Below are positions 8,640-16,105 of a stretch of DNA of 64,000 nt, one piece after another. This DNA is from Nocardioides caldifontis. Lineage in GTDB: Bacteria > Actinomycetota > Actinomycetes > Propionibacteriales > Nocardioidaceae. Both the position numbers and the translations under genes were made by a program. The notes beneath the pieces are model-generated. The model made no database searches. It saw only the letters and a list, made by a program, of their open reading frames with translations, and had not been told where the DNA came from. The stretch lies in contig NZ_VHIB01000001.1 in assembly GCF_008087345.1 (NCBI RefSeq), forward strand, positions 186,001-250,000. Direction: 5' to 3'. Numbering within the stretch: position 1 is the first letter of the stretch; every line of letters starts with the position of its first letter.

Positions 8640-9584
8640 TCAGCGGATCGTGACCTGCCGGTTGGCGAGGCCGAGCCGCGCCGAGCGCTCCTCGGTGGTG
8701 AGCGGAGCGTTCTCCGTGACCGCCTCCGCGAACGCGGTGGCGAGGGCGTCGAGCGGCTCCTCCAGGGCCTCCGGGCCGGTGCCGACCGGGAGGTCCCACA
8801 CCGGGACGAGCAACCCGTGGGCGCGGAAGGCGCCGACCAGCCGGCCGTCGTCGACGAGCCGGTCGCGGCCGGCGGCGTGCAGCCGGGCCAGCGCGTCGAG
8901 CGCGGTGTCCTCGTCCTCGCCGAGCACCCAGCGCAGGTGCTCCTTCGTGCCGACGTTCGTCCAGTACGCCGCCTCGGCGGAGGTCAGCCTCGCCGAGGGG
9001 GACGCCGCGGCGTTGGCCTGCTCGAGCGAGGCCGCCACCGAACCGGTCGGGTCGTCGACGTCGGCGATCCAGAACTCGAACCCCTCGTGCACGGTCACGG
9101 TCAGGGGCTCGTCGTCGACGAGGTCCTGGAGCCGCGGCCCGTCACCCGGGTCCTCGGTCAGTCCGACCATCGCGCCGGGCTCGGCCTCGAGCGCCTGCTG
9201 CAGCACGGCGGCGAGCTCGCGGCTCGGGTCGCCGAAGCCGTGCTGCACCTGCAGCCCGAGCCACACGGTGCCGTCGGCGCGGACCAGGGCCGGTGCGGCC
9301 ATCGGCAGCAGGGTGGCGAGCAGCACCGGCCTCTCCCCCTGCTCGGCGAGGGGCAGCGGGGCGGTCGCCGCCGGCACCAGCTCGCGGAGGGCGACGAGGT
9401 CGCGCTCGAAGGCGAGCCCCGCGAAGGGGCGGGCCACCCGCCGGGTGGTCGGGCCGGAGGGGCTGCCGTGGCAGTTCTTGTACCGCCGGCCCGAGCCGCA
9501 CGGGCACGGCTGCCGGGGACCCACCTCGCCGGCCGGGGTCTCGGCACCCTGAGGACGGTTCTTCTGACGCGCGCGCTTGCCCAT
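8640..9584 (-). CDS. SEC-C motif protein, DUF5926 type
   Basis: A 314-residue protein. The basic N-terminus MGKRARQKNRPQ is followed at about residue 26 by a SEC-C zinc motif, PCPCGSGRRYKNCHG, as at the SecA C-terminus. The rest matches the actinobacterial DUF5926 layout, with an ARPFAGLAFERDLVALRELVPAA-like opening and WTNVGTKEHLRWVLGEDED. The ATG at 9584 is supported by TAGGTT ending 7 nt upstream (leaderless). The function of this family is not established; zinc binding is inferred from the CxC...CH pattern. Confidence 0.85.
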   Translation of the reverse strand: MGKRARQKNRPQGAETPAGEVGPRQPCPCGSGRRYKNCHGSPSGPTTRRVARPFAGLAFERDLVALRELVPAATAPLPLAEQGERPVLLATLLPMAAPALVRADGTVWLGLQVQHGFGDPSRELAAVLQQALEAEPGAMVGLTEDPGDGPRLQDLVDDEPLTVTVHEGFEFWIADVDDPTGSVAASLEQANAAASPSARLTSAEAAYWTNVGTKEHLRWVLGEDEDTALDALARLHAAGRDRLVDDGRLVGAFRAHGLLVPVWDLPVGTGPEALEEPLDALATAFAEAVTENAPLTTEERSARLGLANRQVTIR

Positions 9585-9591
9585 GGCCCGC

Positions 9592-9597
9592 AACCTA
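9592..9597 (-). promoter_or_regulatory. -10 element TAGGTT of the leaderless SEC-C gene
   Basis: On the minus strand TAGGTT ends 7 nt before the ATG at 9584, the spacing seen at many starts in this window. Confidence 0.55.
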
Positions 9598-9655
9598 CCG
9601 ACCGGCCGTGGGCCGGGGTGCGGCGCGTCAGGGGCCGGTTCGGATCCGGCCAGGA

Positions 9656-10060
9656 TCAACCCTGCAGGGGGATCCGGACGTGCACCGTGGTCTGACCACG
9701 GTCGCTGTCGACCCACCAGCGGTCGACCAGGGCCTCGACGATGCTCAGCCCGCGGCCTGAGATCGCCGACCGCTCGGTGCTCACGACCTGGGGGCTCGTC
9801 GTCCCCCCGCCGTCACTCACCGAGATCACCAGGTCGCTGCCCTCAAGCGCCCACGAGACGGCGATGTCGTTCACCGGCAGCGGCGCCGCGTGGCGCACGC
9901 TGTTGCCGACCAGCTCCGAGACCACGACGCGGGCGTCGTCCACGGTCTCGCCCTCGAACCCCTTCGACTCCAGCCAATTGCGGAGCTCGCGCCGCACGAC
10001 CGAGGCCGAGGGCGCCTGGAAGGGCACTCTGAGGTTCACAGCATCAGGCTGCGCCGGCAT
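9656..10060 (-). CDS. anti-sigma-factor-like ATP-binding protein (HATPase_c)
   Basis: A 134-residue single-domain GHKL ATPase of the RsbW/SpoIIAB-like type. The N-box is VVSELVGNSVRHA, the G1 box ISVSDGGG, and the second Gly box SAISGRGLSIVEALVDRW. Actinobacteria carry many such stand-alone proteins; they may bind sigma factors or anti-anti-sigma (STAS) partners or act as Ser kinases. No sigma or STAS gene is adjacent, so the partner is unknown. The start could be the ATG at 10060 or a GTG 12 nt further out; MPAQPDAVNLRVPF is the more usual N-terminus. Confidence 0.8.
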   Translation of the reverse strand: MPAQPDAVNLRVPFQAPSASVVRRELRNWLESKGFEGETVDDARVVVSELVGNSVRHAAPLPVNDIAVSWALEGSDLVISVSDGGGTTSPQVVSTERSAISGRGLSIVEALVDRWWVDSDRGQTTVHVRIPLQG

Positions 10061-10170
10061 GTTTCCGTCCCACACATGGCTCGCCTTCCGCCTTCCTCGC
10101 ACCGGTCCTGCAAATGCTTCCCGGGGCACCTGCCGCCAAACACCTGCGGCGCCGTGCGGCGGCCCACAGC

Positions 10171-10242
10171 GGGCTGCTCGGTGGGCTGCTCGGTGGGCTG
10201 CTCGGTGGGCTGGTCGGCGGGCTGCTCGGCGGGCTGGTCGGC
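10171..10242. repeat. 12-bp tandem repeat, six copies
   Basis: Six head-to-tail 12-mers: three exact GGGCTGCTCGGT, then GGGCTGGTCGGC, GGGCTGCTCGGC and GGGCTGGTCGGC. They lie in the 201-bp gap between the phosphodiesterase stop (10262, minus strand) and the ATP-binding gene. A plus-strand frame through them encodes only a Leu-Gly run and is not a credible gene. Confidence 0.9.
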
Positions 10243-10261
10243 TGGCGGTCGTTCCCCCGCG

Positions 10262-11092
10262 TCACCCGTCGAGCAGCCGTCGGATGTGGCCCGGCCGGTC
10301 CGTGATCACGGCCTCCACGCCCAGCTGCTGGCAGAGCGCCAGCTGGTCGGCGGTGTTCACGATCCAGACGTGCACCCGGTAGCCACCCTCGACCAGCCGG
10401 CGGCGCAGCCGGGGCCGTTCGCGGAGGGTCTCGACGCCGGGCCCGACGATCCACCCGGGACGGAGCATGCCGTGGATCATCGTCCAGGGAGTGGCGCCCT
10501 CGACGAGCAGGACGAGCTCGAGGTCGGGGGCGAGCCGGGCGACCCGGTTGAGGGCGAGCGCGGAGAAGCTCATCACGGTCACCGGGGCGTCGCTCCCGGT
10601 CCACCCGAACTCCTGGAGCAGCTCCACGAGCTTCCGCTCGACGAGCCCGGCGTACCGCGTCGGGTGCTTGGTCTCGATCGCCAGCCGCACCGGCCGGTCG
10701 TAGTCGCGGACCACCTCGAGGAGCCGGCGGAGGGTGAGGACCCGGTTGTACTCCAGGTCCATCTCCACCGCCTCGTCGTCGAGGTCCGCCCACGGACGCT
10801 TCCAGGACGCCGCGTCGAGCTCGTCGAGCTCGTCGAGGGTCATCGTCGACACGACACCTCGGGCGTTGGTGGTGCGGTCGACGCGACGGTCGTGGACGCA
10901 GACGAGGTGGCCGTCGGCAGTGAGCCGGACGTCGCACTCGAGCCCCTCGGCACCCTGGTCGAGGGCGAGGACGTAGGCACCGAGGGTGTGCTCGGCCTCG
11001 GTGTCGGTCGCTCCGCGGTGGGCGATGACGAGGGGACGTCGGTGGGGCTGCGCGGGCTCGTGCTGGTCGCCACGCCGGTCCATGCCCGCCAT
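10262..11092 (-). CDS. glycerophosphodiester phosphodiesterase
   Basis: A 276-residue GDPD-family TIM-barrel enzyme that hydrolyses glycerophosphodiesters to glycerol 3-phosphate and an alcohol. Motifs: VIAHRGATDTEAEHT (HR and metal Glu), GLECDVRLTADGHLVCVHD (metal Glu/Asp and catalytic His), RLAIETKHPT, and the terminal VHVWIVNTADQ and AVITDRPG. No signal peptide, so it is probably cytoplasmic. The start is ATG 11092 or ATG 11083. The first ~250 bp overlap, in another frame, the extended 3' end of the EamA gene. Confidence 0.88.
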   Translation of the reverse strand: MAGMDRRGDQHEPAQPHRRPLVIAHRGATDTEAEHTLGAYVLALDQGAEGLECDVRLTADGHLVCVHDRRVDRTTNARGVVSTMTLDELDELDAASWKRPWADLDDEAVEMDLEYNRVLTLRRLLEVVRDYDRPVRLAIETKHPTRYAGLVERKLVELLQEFGWTGSDAPVTVMSFSALALNRVARLAPDLELVLLVEGATPWTMIHGMLRPGWIVGPGVETLRERPRLRRRLVEGGYRVHVWIVNTADQLALCQQLGVEAVITDRPGHIRRLLDG

Positions 11093-11961
11093 CGTGTCAG
11101 CAACACCGGCGCTTCGGCGCGCTGCCCCGCGGCGATGGCTCCGAGTGCCAGGACGAACCCGGCCGCCTGCACGGGCGTCAGGGTCTCGGCGAGCACCAGC
11201 CACCCGAGCAGGGTCGCGACCACCGGCGACAGCAGCGGCAGGAACGCGGCCTGGCCGGCGGGGAGCAGCGCGAGGCCGCGGAACCAGAGGACGTAGGCGA
11301 CGAGCGTCCCCACGCCGCCCAGCCAGAGGTACCCCCACACGGCGGCCGCGTCCACCGCCGGGGGCGCGCCCTCGACGAGCAGGCTCAGCGGCGCCAGCAC
11401 CAGGCCACCGATCGCGAGCTGCCACCCGGTGTAGGCCAGTAGCCCGACCGGCCGGCCCCAGCGACGGACCAGCACGGTGCCCAGCGCCATCGCGAGCACC
11501 CCGAGGGCGCCGGCGGCGACGCCGACCGGGTCGAGCGACGCGGCCGGGCCGAGCACGACGAGCCCGACGCCGATCAGTCCGGCGACCCCGCTGGCGAGCT
11601 GCCAGCCGGTGGCGCGCTCGGCGAGCAGCCAGGCCGCGAGCCCGGCGACCACCAGCGGCCCCGCCGCGCCGAAGGTCGCCGCCACACCGCCCGGGAGCCG
11701 GTACGCCGAGACGAAGAGCAGCGCCTGGAACGCCGCGATGTTGAGGAGCGCGAGCACCGTCGCCCGCCACCACCAGCGGCCCTTCGGCAGGGTGCGCGCG
11801 AACGCGACGAGCAGCAGCCCGGCAGGCAGCGTCCGCACCGCTGCGGTGAACAGCGGCCGGTCGGGCGGCAGCAGCTCGGTGGTGACCACGTAGGTGGTCC
11901 CCCACGTGACGGGGCCGACCCCCGTGAGCAGGGCCGTCGCGACGGCGCTCGAGCGGTTCAT
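10840..11961 (-). CDS. EamA/DMT-family transporter with out-of-frame C-terminal extension
   Basis: A ten-helix drug/metabolite transporter of the EamA type. Helices run from the N-terminus to about residue 287, with the internal two-repeat pattern (GPVTWGTTYVVTTELLPPDRP, later LWFRGLALLPAGQAAFLPLLSPVVATLLGWLVL). After QRAEAPVLLTRWRAW the frame stays open for about 85 more codons inside the phosphodiesterase gene, giving a Ser/Thr/Pro-rich tail that is plainly an alternative-frame reading. The functional end is probably near 11095 and the ancestral stop appears lost. It is divergent from the MarR gene, whose likely operators lie between them. Confidence 0.82.
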   Translation of the reverse strand: MNRSSAVATALLTGVGPVTWGTTYVVTTELLPPDRPLFTAAVRTLPAGLLLVAFARTLPKGRWWWRATVLALLNIAAFQALLFVSAYRLPGGVAATFGAAGPLVVAGLAAWLLAERATGWQLASGVAGLIGVGLVVLGPAASLDPVGVAAGALGVLAMALGTVLVRRWGRPVGLLAYTGWQLAIGGLVLAPLSLLVEGAPPAVDAAAVWGYLWLGGVGTLVAYVLWFRGLALLPAGQAAFLPLLSPVVATLLGWLVLAETLTPVQAAGFVLALGAIAAGQRAEAPVLLTRWRAWTGVATSTSPRSPTDVPSSSPTAERPTPRPSTPSVPTSSPSTRVPRGSSATSGSLPTATSSASTTVASTAPPTPEVSCRR

Positions 11962-11970
11962 CTCTCACTC

Positions 11971-11990
11971 CTCAATATTTCAATGTTGAG
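11971..11990. promoter_or_regulatory. probable MarR operator 1
   Basis: An imperfect 20-bp dyad, CTCAATATT then CAATGTTGAG around the centre, 16 of 20 positions symmetric, in the 85-bp divergent gap between the EamA exporter and marR. The half-site TTCAATGTTGAGAG recurs once closer to marR. Confidence 0.6.
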
Positions 11991-12023
11991 AGATTACGCC
12001 CGTGCTAACTTGCCGTCAAACAG

Positions 12024-12037
12024 TTCAATGGTGAGAG
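12024..12037 (+). promoter_or_regulatory. probable MarR operator 2 (half-site repeat)
   Basis: TTCAATGGTGAGAG differs by one base from the half-site at 11979-11992. It overlaps the likely ribosome-binding region just before the marR ATG, so binding here would suit autorepression. Confidence 0.5.
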
Positions 12038-12046
12038 GTTGGGCAC

Positions 12047-12550
12047 ATGCGGGACCACGTGGACACCGTGCTGGCCCAGTGGGAGCAGGAGCGCCCCGAC
12101 CTCGACGTGGCGGCGATGGGCGTGATCGGCCGGCTCTCCCGCGCGTCCAGGCTGCTCGAACGCGGCGTCGACCGGGTGCTCGACCAGCGTGGCGTCGGCG
12201 GGGGCGAGTTCGACATCCTCGCGACGCTGCGCCGGACGGGAGCGCCGTACCGGCTGACGCCGGGGCAGCTGGTGCGCTCGTCGATGGTCACCTCCGGCGC
12301 CGTGACCGCTCGGCTGGACCGGCTCGTGGCCAAGGGGTTGGTGACCCGCGAGACCGACCCGGACAACCGCCGGTCGGTGCTCGTGACGCTCACCCCTCGG
12401 GGTCGACGGCTCGTCGACCGGGCCGTGGAGGCGCACGTCGCCAACGAGGAGGAGCTCCTCAGCGGCCTGTCGGGGCGCGAGCGGGAGCAGCTTGCCGGGC
12501 TGCTGCGGCGGTTGCTGGTGAGCCTCGGGGACGCCGCGGAGGAGCCCTAG
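12047..12550 (+). CDS. MarR-family transcriptional regulator
   Basis: A 167-residue winged-helix regulator. The dimerisation helices flank a MarR core: FDILATLRRTGAPYRLTPGQL, the recognition helix region SSMVTSGAVTARLDRLVAKGLV, and the wing RETDPDNRRSVLVTLTPRG. DPDNRRS is the classic DxRxx wing signature. It is divergent from the EamA exporter and followed after 22 bp by an ABC exporter, so it probably controls one or both and itself through the TTCAATG-type sites. The inducer is unknown. Confidence 0.88.
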   Translation: MRDHVDTVLAQWEQERPDLDVAAMGVIGRLSRASRLLERGVDRVLDQRGVGGGEFDILATLRRTGAPYRLTPGQLVRSSMVTSGAVTARLDRLVAKGLVTRETDPDNRRSVLVTLTPRGRRLVDRAVEAHVANEEELLSGLSGREREQLAGLLRRLLVSLGDAAEEP

Positions 12551-12559
12551 CCCGGCCGG

Positions 12560-12565
12560 TAACGT
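12560..12565 (+). promoter_or_regulatory. -10 element TAACGT of the leaderless ABC ATPase gene
   Basis: TAACGT ends 7 nt before the ATG at 12573. It suggests the ABC pair has its own promoter despite the short gap behind marR. Confidence 0.5.
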
Positions 12566-12572
12566 CGCTTGC

Positions 12573-13451
12573 ATGTTGCAGGTCAACCACCTCACGCGCC
12601 GGTACGGCGACGCGACCGCCCTGGACGACGTCAGCTTCGAGGTACGCCCCGGGAGGATGACCGGGTTCGTCGGCGCCAACGGAGCCGGAAAGACCACCAC
12701 GATGCGGATCATCGTCGGCGTCCTCGCCCCGACGTCCGGCACCGTCACGTGGGGTGGTGAGGAGCTCACGACGGAGCAGCGCCGCCGCTTCGGCTACATG
12801 CCGGAGGAGCGCGGGCTCTACCCGAAGATGAGGCTCCGCGACCAGCTCACCTTCTTCGGCCGGCTGCACGGCATGACCGCGACGCAGGCGCACGCCCGCG
12901 CCACCGACCTCCTCACCAGGCTGGGGCTCGGCGAGCGGATCGACGACGTGCTCGAGACGCTCTCGCTCGGCAACCAGCAGCGCGTGCAGGTCGCGGCCGC
13001 GCTCGTGCACCACCCCACCGCACTGATCCTCGACGAGCCGTTCAGCGGCCTCGACCCGCTGGCCGTCGACACCATGGTCGAGCTGCTCTCCTCCGAGCTG
13101 TCCCCCGACCTGCCCGTGCTCTTCTCGAGCCACCAGCTCGAGCTCGTCGAGCGGCTCTGCGACGACCTCGTCATCCTCTCCGGCGGGCGCGTGGTCGCGG
13201 CCGGACCGGTCGAGGCGCTCCGTGACCAGGAGGCGCCGCGCTACCGGGTCGTGGTGGCCGAGGGCGGCGTCGAACAGCTCCGCTCGGCGGGGCTCACACT
13301 GCTGTCCACCAACGGCTCCGAGGCGGTGGTCGAGGGCAACGGTCAGCCCGCCGACCAGCTCCTCGACGCCGTACGACGGGCGGCGCCGGTGAGCGAGTTC
13401 AGCCGCGTCGTACGCCCGCTGTCGCAGATCTACCGGGACGTGATCGCATGA
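12573..13451 (+). CDS. ABC-2 type exporter ATPase (NatA-like)
   Basis: A 292-residue ATPase: Walker A GANGAGKTTTMRI, the variant signature LSLGNQQRVQVAAAL, Walker B LILDEPFSGLD, H-loop FSSHQLELV. A C-terminal DUF4162-like domain (YRVVVAEGGVEQL, then VSEFSRVVRPLSQIYRDVI) is typical of NatA-type exporters. It overlaps the permease by 4 bp (ATGA). Energises efflux or sodium-type export; the substrate is unknown. Confidence 0.88.
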   Translation: MLQVNHLTRRYGDATALDDVSFEVRPGRMTGFVGANGAGKTTTMRIIVGVLAPTSGTVTWGGEELTTEQRRRFGYMPEERGLYPKMRLRDQLTFFGRLHGMTATQAHARATDLLTRLGLGERIDDVLETLSLGNQQRVQVAAALVHHPTALILDEPFSGLDPLAVDTMVELLSSELSPDLPVLFSSHQLELVERLCDDLVILSGGRVVAAGPVEALRDQEAPRYRVVVAEGGVEQLRSAGLTLLSTNGSEAVVEGNGQPADQLLDAVRRAAPVSEFSRVVRPLSQIYRDVIA

Positions 13452-14674
13452 GCACCACCACGCAGACCGCCGCGCCGGGGCGAGGCTCCGGGTCCGCCGG
13501 CTCCTCCACCCCGGTCTGGCGGGTCGTCGCCGAGCGGGAGGTCACGACGCGCGTGCGGGACAAGACGTTCCTCGCCGCCACCGGCGTCTCGCTGCTGCTG
13601 GTCGTCGGGTTCTTCGTCGTGATGCTGCTGCTCGGTGGCGGCGCCGACGAGTACGACGTCGCGGTCACCTCCGACGCCGACGAGACCGTGCTGGCCACCG
13701 CGCAGGAGGTGATGCGGGAGTCCGGCTCGCCCGACGCCGAGCTGAACGCCGAGGTGGTCGACGACGCCGACGCGGCCGAGCAGCTGGTCCGCGACGGCGA
13801 CGTGGACGTCGCACTGCTGCCGGCGGACGGCGGCTACACGCTGGTCGGTGACGACGAGATCGACGCCGGCCTCGCCGCGGGGCTCTCCTCCGCCGTGGCG
13901 TCGCAGGCGCTGCAGGACAACGCCGAGGAGCAGGGTGTCGACCTCGCGGCGCTCTCGGAGGGCACCGAGGTGCAGCAGCGGCTGCTCGACCCCAACGCCG
14001 ACGAGGCGGACGCCCGCTCGGGCGTGGCCTTCGCGTTCGCGCTGGTCTTCCTGCTGACCGCGATGGGGTTCGGGATGACGATCGCCCAGAGTGTCGCGCA
14101 GGAGAAGGAGAGCCGGGTGGTGGAGATCCTCGCCGCCGCGGTCCCGGTCCGGGCGCTGCTGTGGGGCAAGGTCGTCGGCAACACCGTGCTCGCGATGGGC
14201 CAGATCCTGCTGATCACGGTGGTCGGCGTGCTCGGCCTGGTGGCCACCGGCCGCACCGACTTCCTCTCCGGCATCTCCGGCGCCGTGGTCGCCTACGTCG
14301 TCTTCTTCCTGCTCGGCTTCGTCGCGCTCGCGGCGCTCTGGTCGGTCGCCGGTGCGCTGGCCTCGCGGCAGGAGGACCTGAGCTCGACGACGCTGCCGGG
14401 GCAGATGCTCCTCTTCCTGCCCTACTTCATCGGCGCCTTCGGCAGCGACGACGTGCGCACCGTGGTCTCGATGCTGCCGATCGTCTCGACGATGCTGATG
14501 CCGGGACGGATGGCGGAGGGCGACGTGCCGTGGTGGCAGATCGGCGTCGCCGTGGCCGTGACGGTCGCCGCGATGGTGCTGTTCATCCGGATCGGGGCGC
14601 GGATGTACGAGCGCACCCTGCTCCGGACCGGCGGCAAGATCGGCTGGGGCGAGGCGCTGAAGGCCTCGGACTGA
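13448..14674 (+). CDS. ABC-2 type exporter permease (NatB-like)
   Basis: A 408-residue permease. One N-terminal membrane helix (TGVSLLLVVGFFVVMLLLGG) is followed by a large acidic extracytoplasmic domain, residues ~65-185, then a bundle of five helices from about residue 190, as in NatB/ABC2_membrane_3 proteins. The conserved SVAQEKESRVVEILAAAVPV motif marks the family. Translationally coupled to the ATPase. Its stop is 6 bp from the convergent Pcm-like gene end, so the two must share or lack a terminator. Confidence 0.87.
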   Translation: MSTTTQTAAPGRGSGSAGSSTPVWRVVAEREVTTRVRDKTFLAATGVSLLLVVGFFVVMLLLGGGADEYDVAVTSDADETVLATAQEVMRESGSPDAELNAEVVDDADAAEQLVRDGDVDVALLPADGGYTLVGDDEIDAGLAAGLSSAVASQALQDNAEEQGVDLAALSEGTEVQQRLLDPNADEADARSGVAFAFALVFLLTAMGFGMTIAQSVAQEKESRVVEILAAAVPVRALLWGKVVGNTVLAMGQILLITVVGVLGLVATGRTDFLSGISGAVVAYVVFFLLGFVALAALWSVAGALASRQEDLSSTTLPGQMLLFLPYFIGAFGSDDVRTVVSMLPIVSTMLMPGRMAEGDVPWWQIGVAVAVTVAAMVLFIRIGARMYERTLLRTGGKIGWGEALKASD

Positions 14675-14680
14675 CCGCTC

Positions 14681-15253
14681 CTACTCGACGAGCGGCACGA
14701 ACCGGTAGCGGCCGTGCTCCGAGGTGGTCACGCCGTCGGCGGTCCGCTCCACGAGGAGCATCCGGCCCCGCACCGGGATGACCATCCGGCCGCCCTCGGC
14801 GAGCTGCTCCACCAGCGCGTCGGGGAGCGCGTCGGCCTCGGCGGACACGAGGATCCGGTCGTAGGGCGCCTGGTCCGGCAGCCCCAGCACGCCGGGGCCG
14901 GCGAGGTGGACCGTCGCCCAGCTCTGGCCGGTGGCGGCCACGTTGGCCGCGCCCGTCATCGCGAGGTCGTGGACCCGCTCGACGCCGAGCACCCGCCCCT
15001 CGGGGCCGACGAGGTGGGCGAGCAGCGCCGTGGTCCACCCCGATCCCGACCCGACGTCCAGCACCCGCTGCCCCCGGCGTACGTCGAGGAGGCGCAGCAT
15101 GTCCTCGACCGTGCGTGGCTGCGAGTTCGTCTGGCCGTGGCCGATGTCGAGCGGGCCGTCGTGACCGGCGCGGCGGCGGGCTCGACGAGGGAGGAACCCC
15201 TCGCGAGGCACCTCCTCGAACGCCGTGCGGACCGCGTCCACCTGCCCAGCCAA
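14681..15253 (-). CDS. protein-L-isoaspartate O-methyltransferase family protein
   Basis: A 190-residue AdoMet methyltransferase related to Pcm, which methylates isoaspartyl residues in damaged proteins. Seen: the PCMT N-terminal segment FEEVPREGFLPRRAR, then IGHGQTNSQPRTVEDML, AdoMet motif I VLDVGSGSGWTTALLAHL, GVERVHDLA, and YDRILVSAEADALPDALVEQL. Conserved throughout, though shorter at the C-terminus than E. coli Pcm. Some actinobacterial members act on other substrates, so I give only the family name. Confidence 0.85.
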   Translation of the reverse strand: MAGQVDAVRTAFEEVPREGFLPRRARRRAGHDGPLDIGHGQTNSQPRTVEDMLRLLDVRRGQRVLDVGSGSGWTTALLAHLVGPEGRVLGVERVHDLAMTGAANVAATGQSWATVHLAGPGVLGLPDQAPYDRILVSAEADALPDALVEQLAEGGRMVIPVRGRMLLVERTADGVTTSEHGRYRFVPLVE

Positions 15254-15313
15254 CCACTCCCCCCGCTCACGTCAAGGGTGTGTCGGCACGGCGCAGGTGA
15301 GCAGACTGGCCCC

Positions 15314-15823
15314 ATGACGAGCCCTACCGACCTCCTGCTGGACGCCTTCGGCCGCGCGCACGACCTCGTGCCCGCCGCGATCGAGGAGCTCACCGTCGAC
15401 GAGCTGCTCTGGCGACCCGACCCGGACGCGAACCCGATCGCGTGGCTGGTCTGGCACCTGACCCGGGTCCAGGACGACCACCTCGCCGAGCTCGGCGGGG
15501 TCGAGCAGCGGTACACCGCCGACGGGTGGGCCGACCGGTTCGGGCTGCCGTACCCGACCGACGCCCTCGGGTACGGCCAGAGCAGCGAGGAGGTCGGCGC
15601 CTTCCGGCTGACGGACCCCTCCCTGCTGACCGGCTACCACGAGTCGGTGCACGCGATGACCGTCGACGTGGTCCGCGACCTCGACGACCTCGACCGGGTC
15701 GTCGACGAGCGGTGGGACCCGCCCGTGACCGCCGCCGTCCGGTTGGTGTCGGTCGTCAACGACATCACCCAGCACGTCGGCCAGGCGGCGTACGTCCGGG
15801 GACTCGCCCTGCGTCGCCGCTGA
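15314..15823 (+). CDS. DinB-family protein (DUF664, mycothiol-transferase type)
   Basis: A 169-residue four-helix-bundle protein. The family layout is seen: LLLDAFGRAHDLVPAAIEEL, then DPDANPIAWLVWHLTRVQDDHLAEL with two likely metal-binding His, and the C-terminal SVVNDITQHVGQAAYVRGL with the third His. In mycothiol-producing actinobacteria such proteins are mycothiol-dependent transferases or detoxification enzymes. The ATG has GACT-type upstream sequence only; no strong Shine-Dalgarno is visible. The gene is convergent with the AAA ATPase gene across the repeat array. Confidence 0.82.
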   Translation: MTSPTDLLLDAFGRAHDLVPAAIEELTVDELLWRPDPDANPIAWLVWHLTRVQDDHLAELGGVEQRYTADGWADRFGLPYPTDALGYGQSSEEVGAFRLTDPSLLTGYHESVHAMTVDVVRDLDDLDRVVDERWDPPVTAAVRLVSVVNDITQHVGQAAYVRGLALRRR

Positions 15824-15847
15824 CCCGTTGTCCCCGGCCGATGTGGT

Positions 15848-15933
15848 GTTGAGCCGCCCCTCGTGGCGTCCGTTCTGGTGTTGAGCCGCCCCTCGTGGCG
15901 CGCGTTGGGTGGGTTGAGCCGCCCCTCGTGGCG
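15848..15933 (+). repeat. 21-bp repeat array 1, left half (three forward copies)
   Basis: Three copies at 15848, 15880 and 15913 with a 32-33 bp period. The first 20 bases are GTTGAGCCGCCCCTCGTGGC. All three are identical over 21 bp and separated by unlike 11-12 bp spacers. Together with the inverted copies they fill most of the 371-bp gap between the convergent DinB and AAA genes. Confidence 0.92.
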
Positions 15934-15952
15934 TCCGGACGCGGCGGACCGA

Positions 15953-15981
15953 CGATTGGTGTCACCTGGTGACACCGATCG
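15953..15981. repeat. long dyad inside repeat array 1
   Basis: Two 14-nt arms (CGATTGGTGTCACC and GGTGACACCGATCG) around one T, with a single mismatched position. It lies between the forward and inverted repeat triplets. The rest of 15982-16105 holds nothing I recognise. Confidence 0.75.
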
Positions 15982-16105
15982 GCTGACTGCTTGCCCGTGA
16001 CCGGTCCGCCCTGTTCCGGATCGTTCAGGTGCGCGGACTTCGACGTCGTACGGCGCGGGTCGGGGCCGAAGTTCGTTCACCTGCAAGGGTCGGCCCGCCC
16101 ACGCG

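Noticed and set aside
10114-10305. Short plus-strand frame encoding a Leu-Gly repeat
   Set aside because: It is only the translation of the 12-bp tandem repeat; no start signal or likeness to a protein.
12154-12172. LexA-box-like TCGAACGCGGCGTCGA in the marR gene
   Set aside because: It lies inside the coding region with two mismatches in the right half and no promoter beside it.
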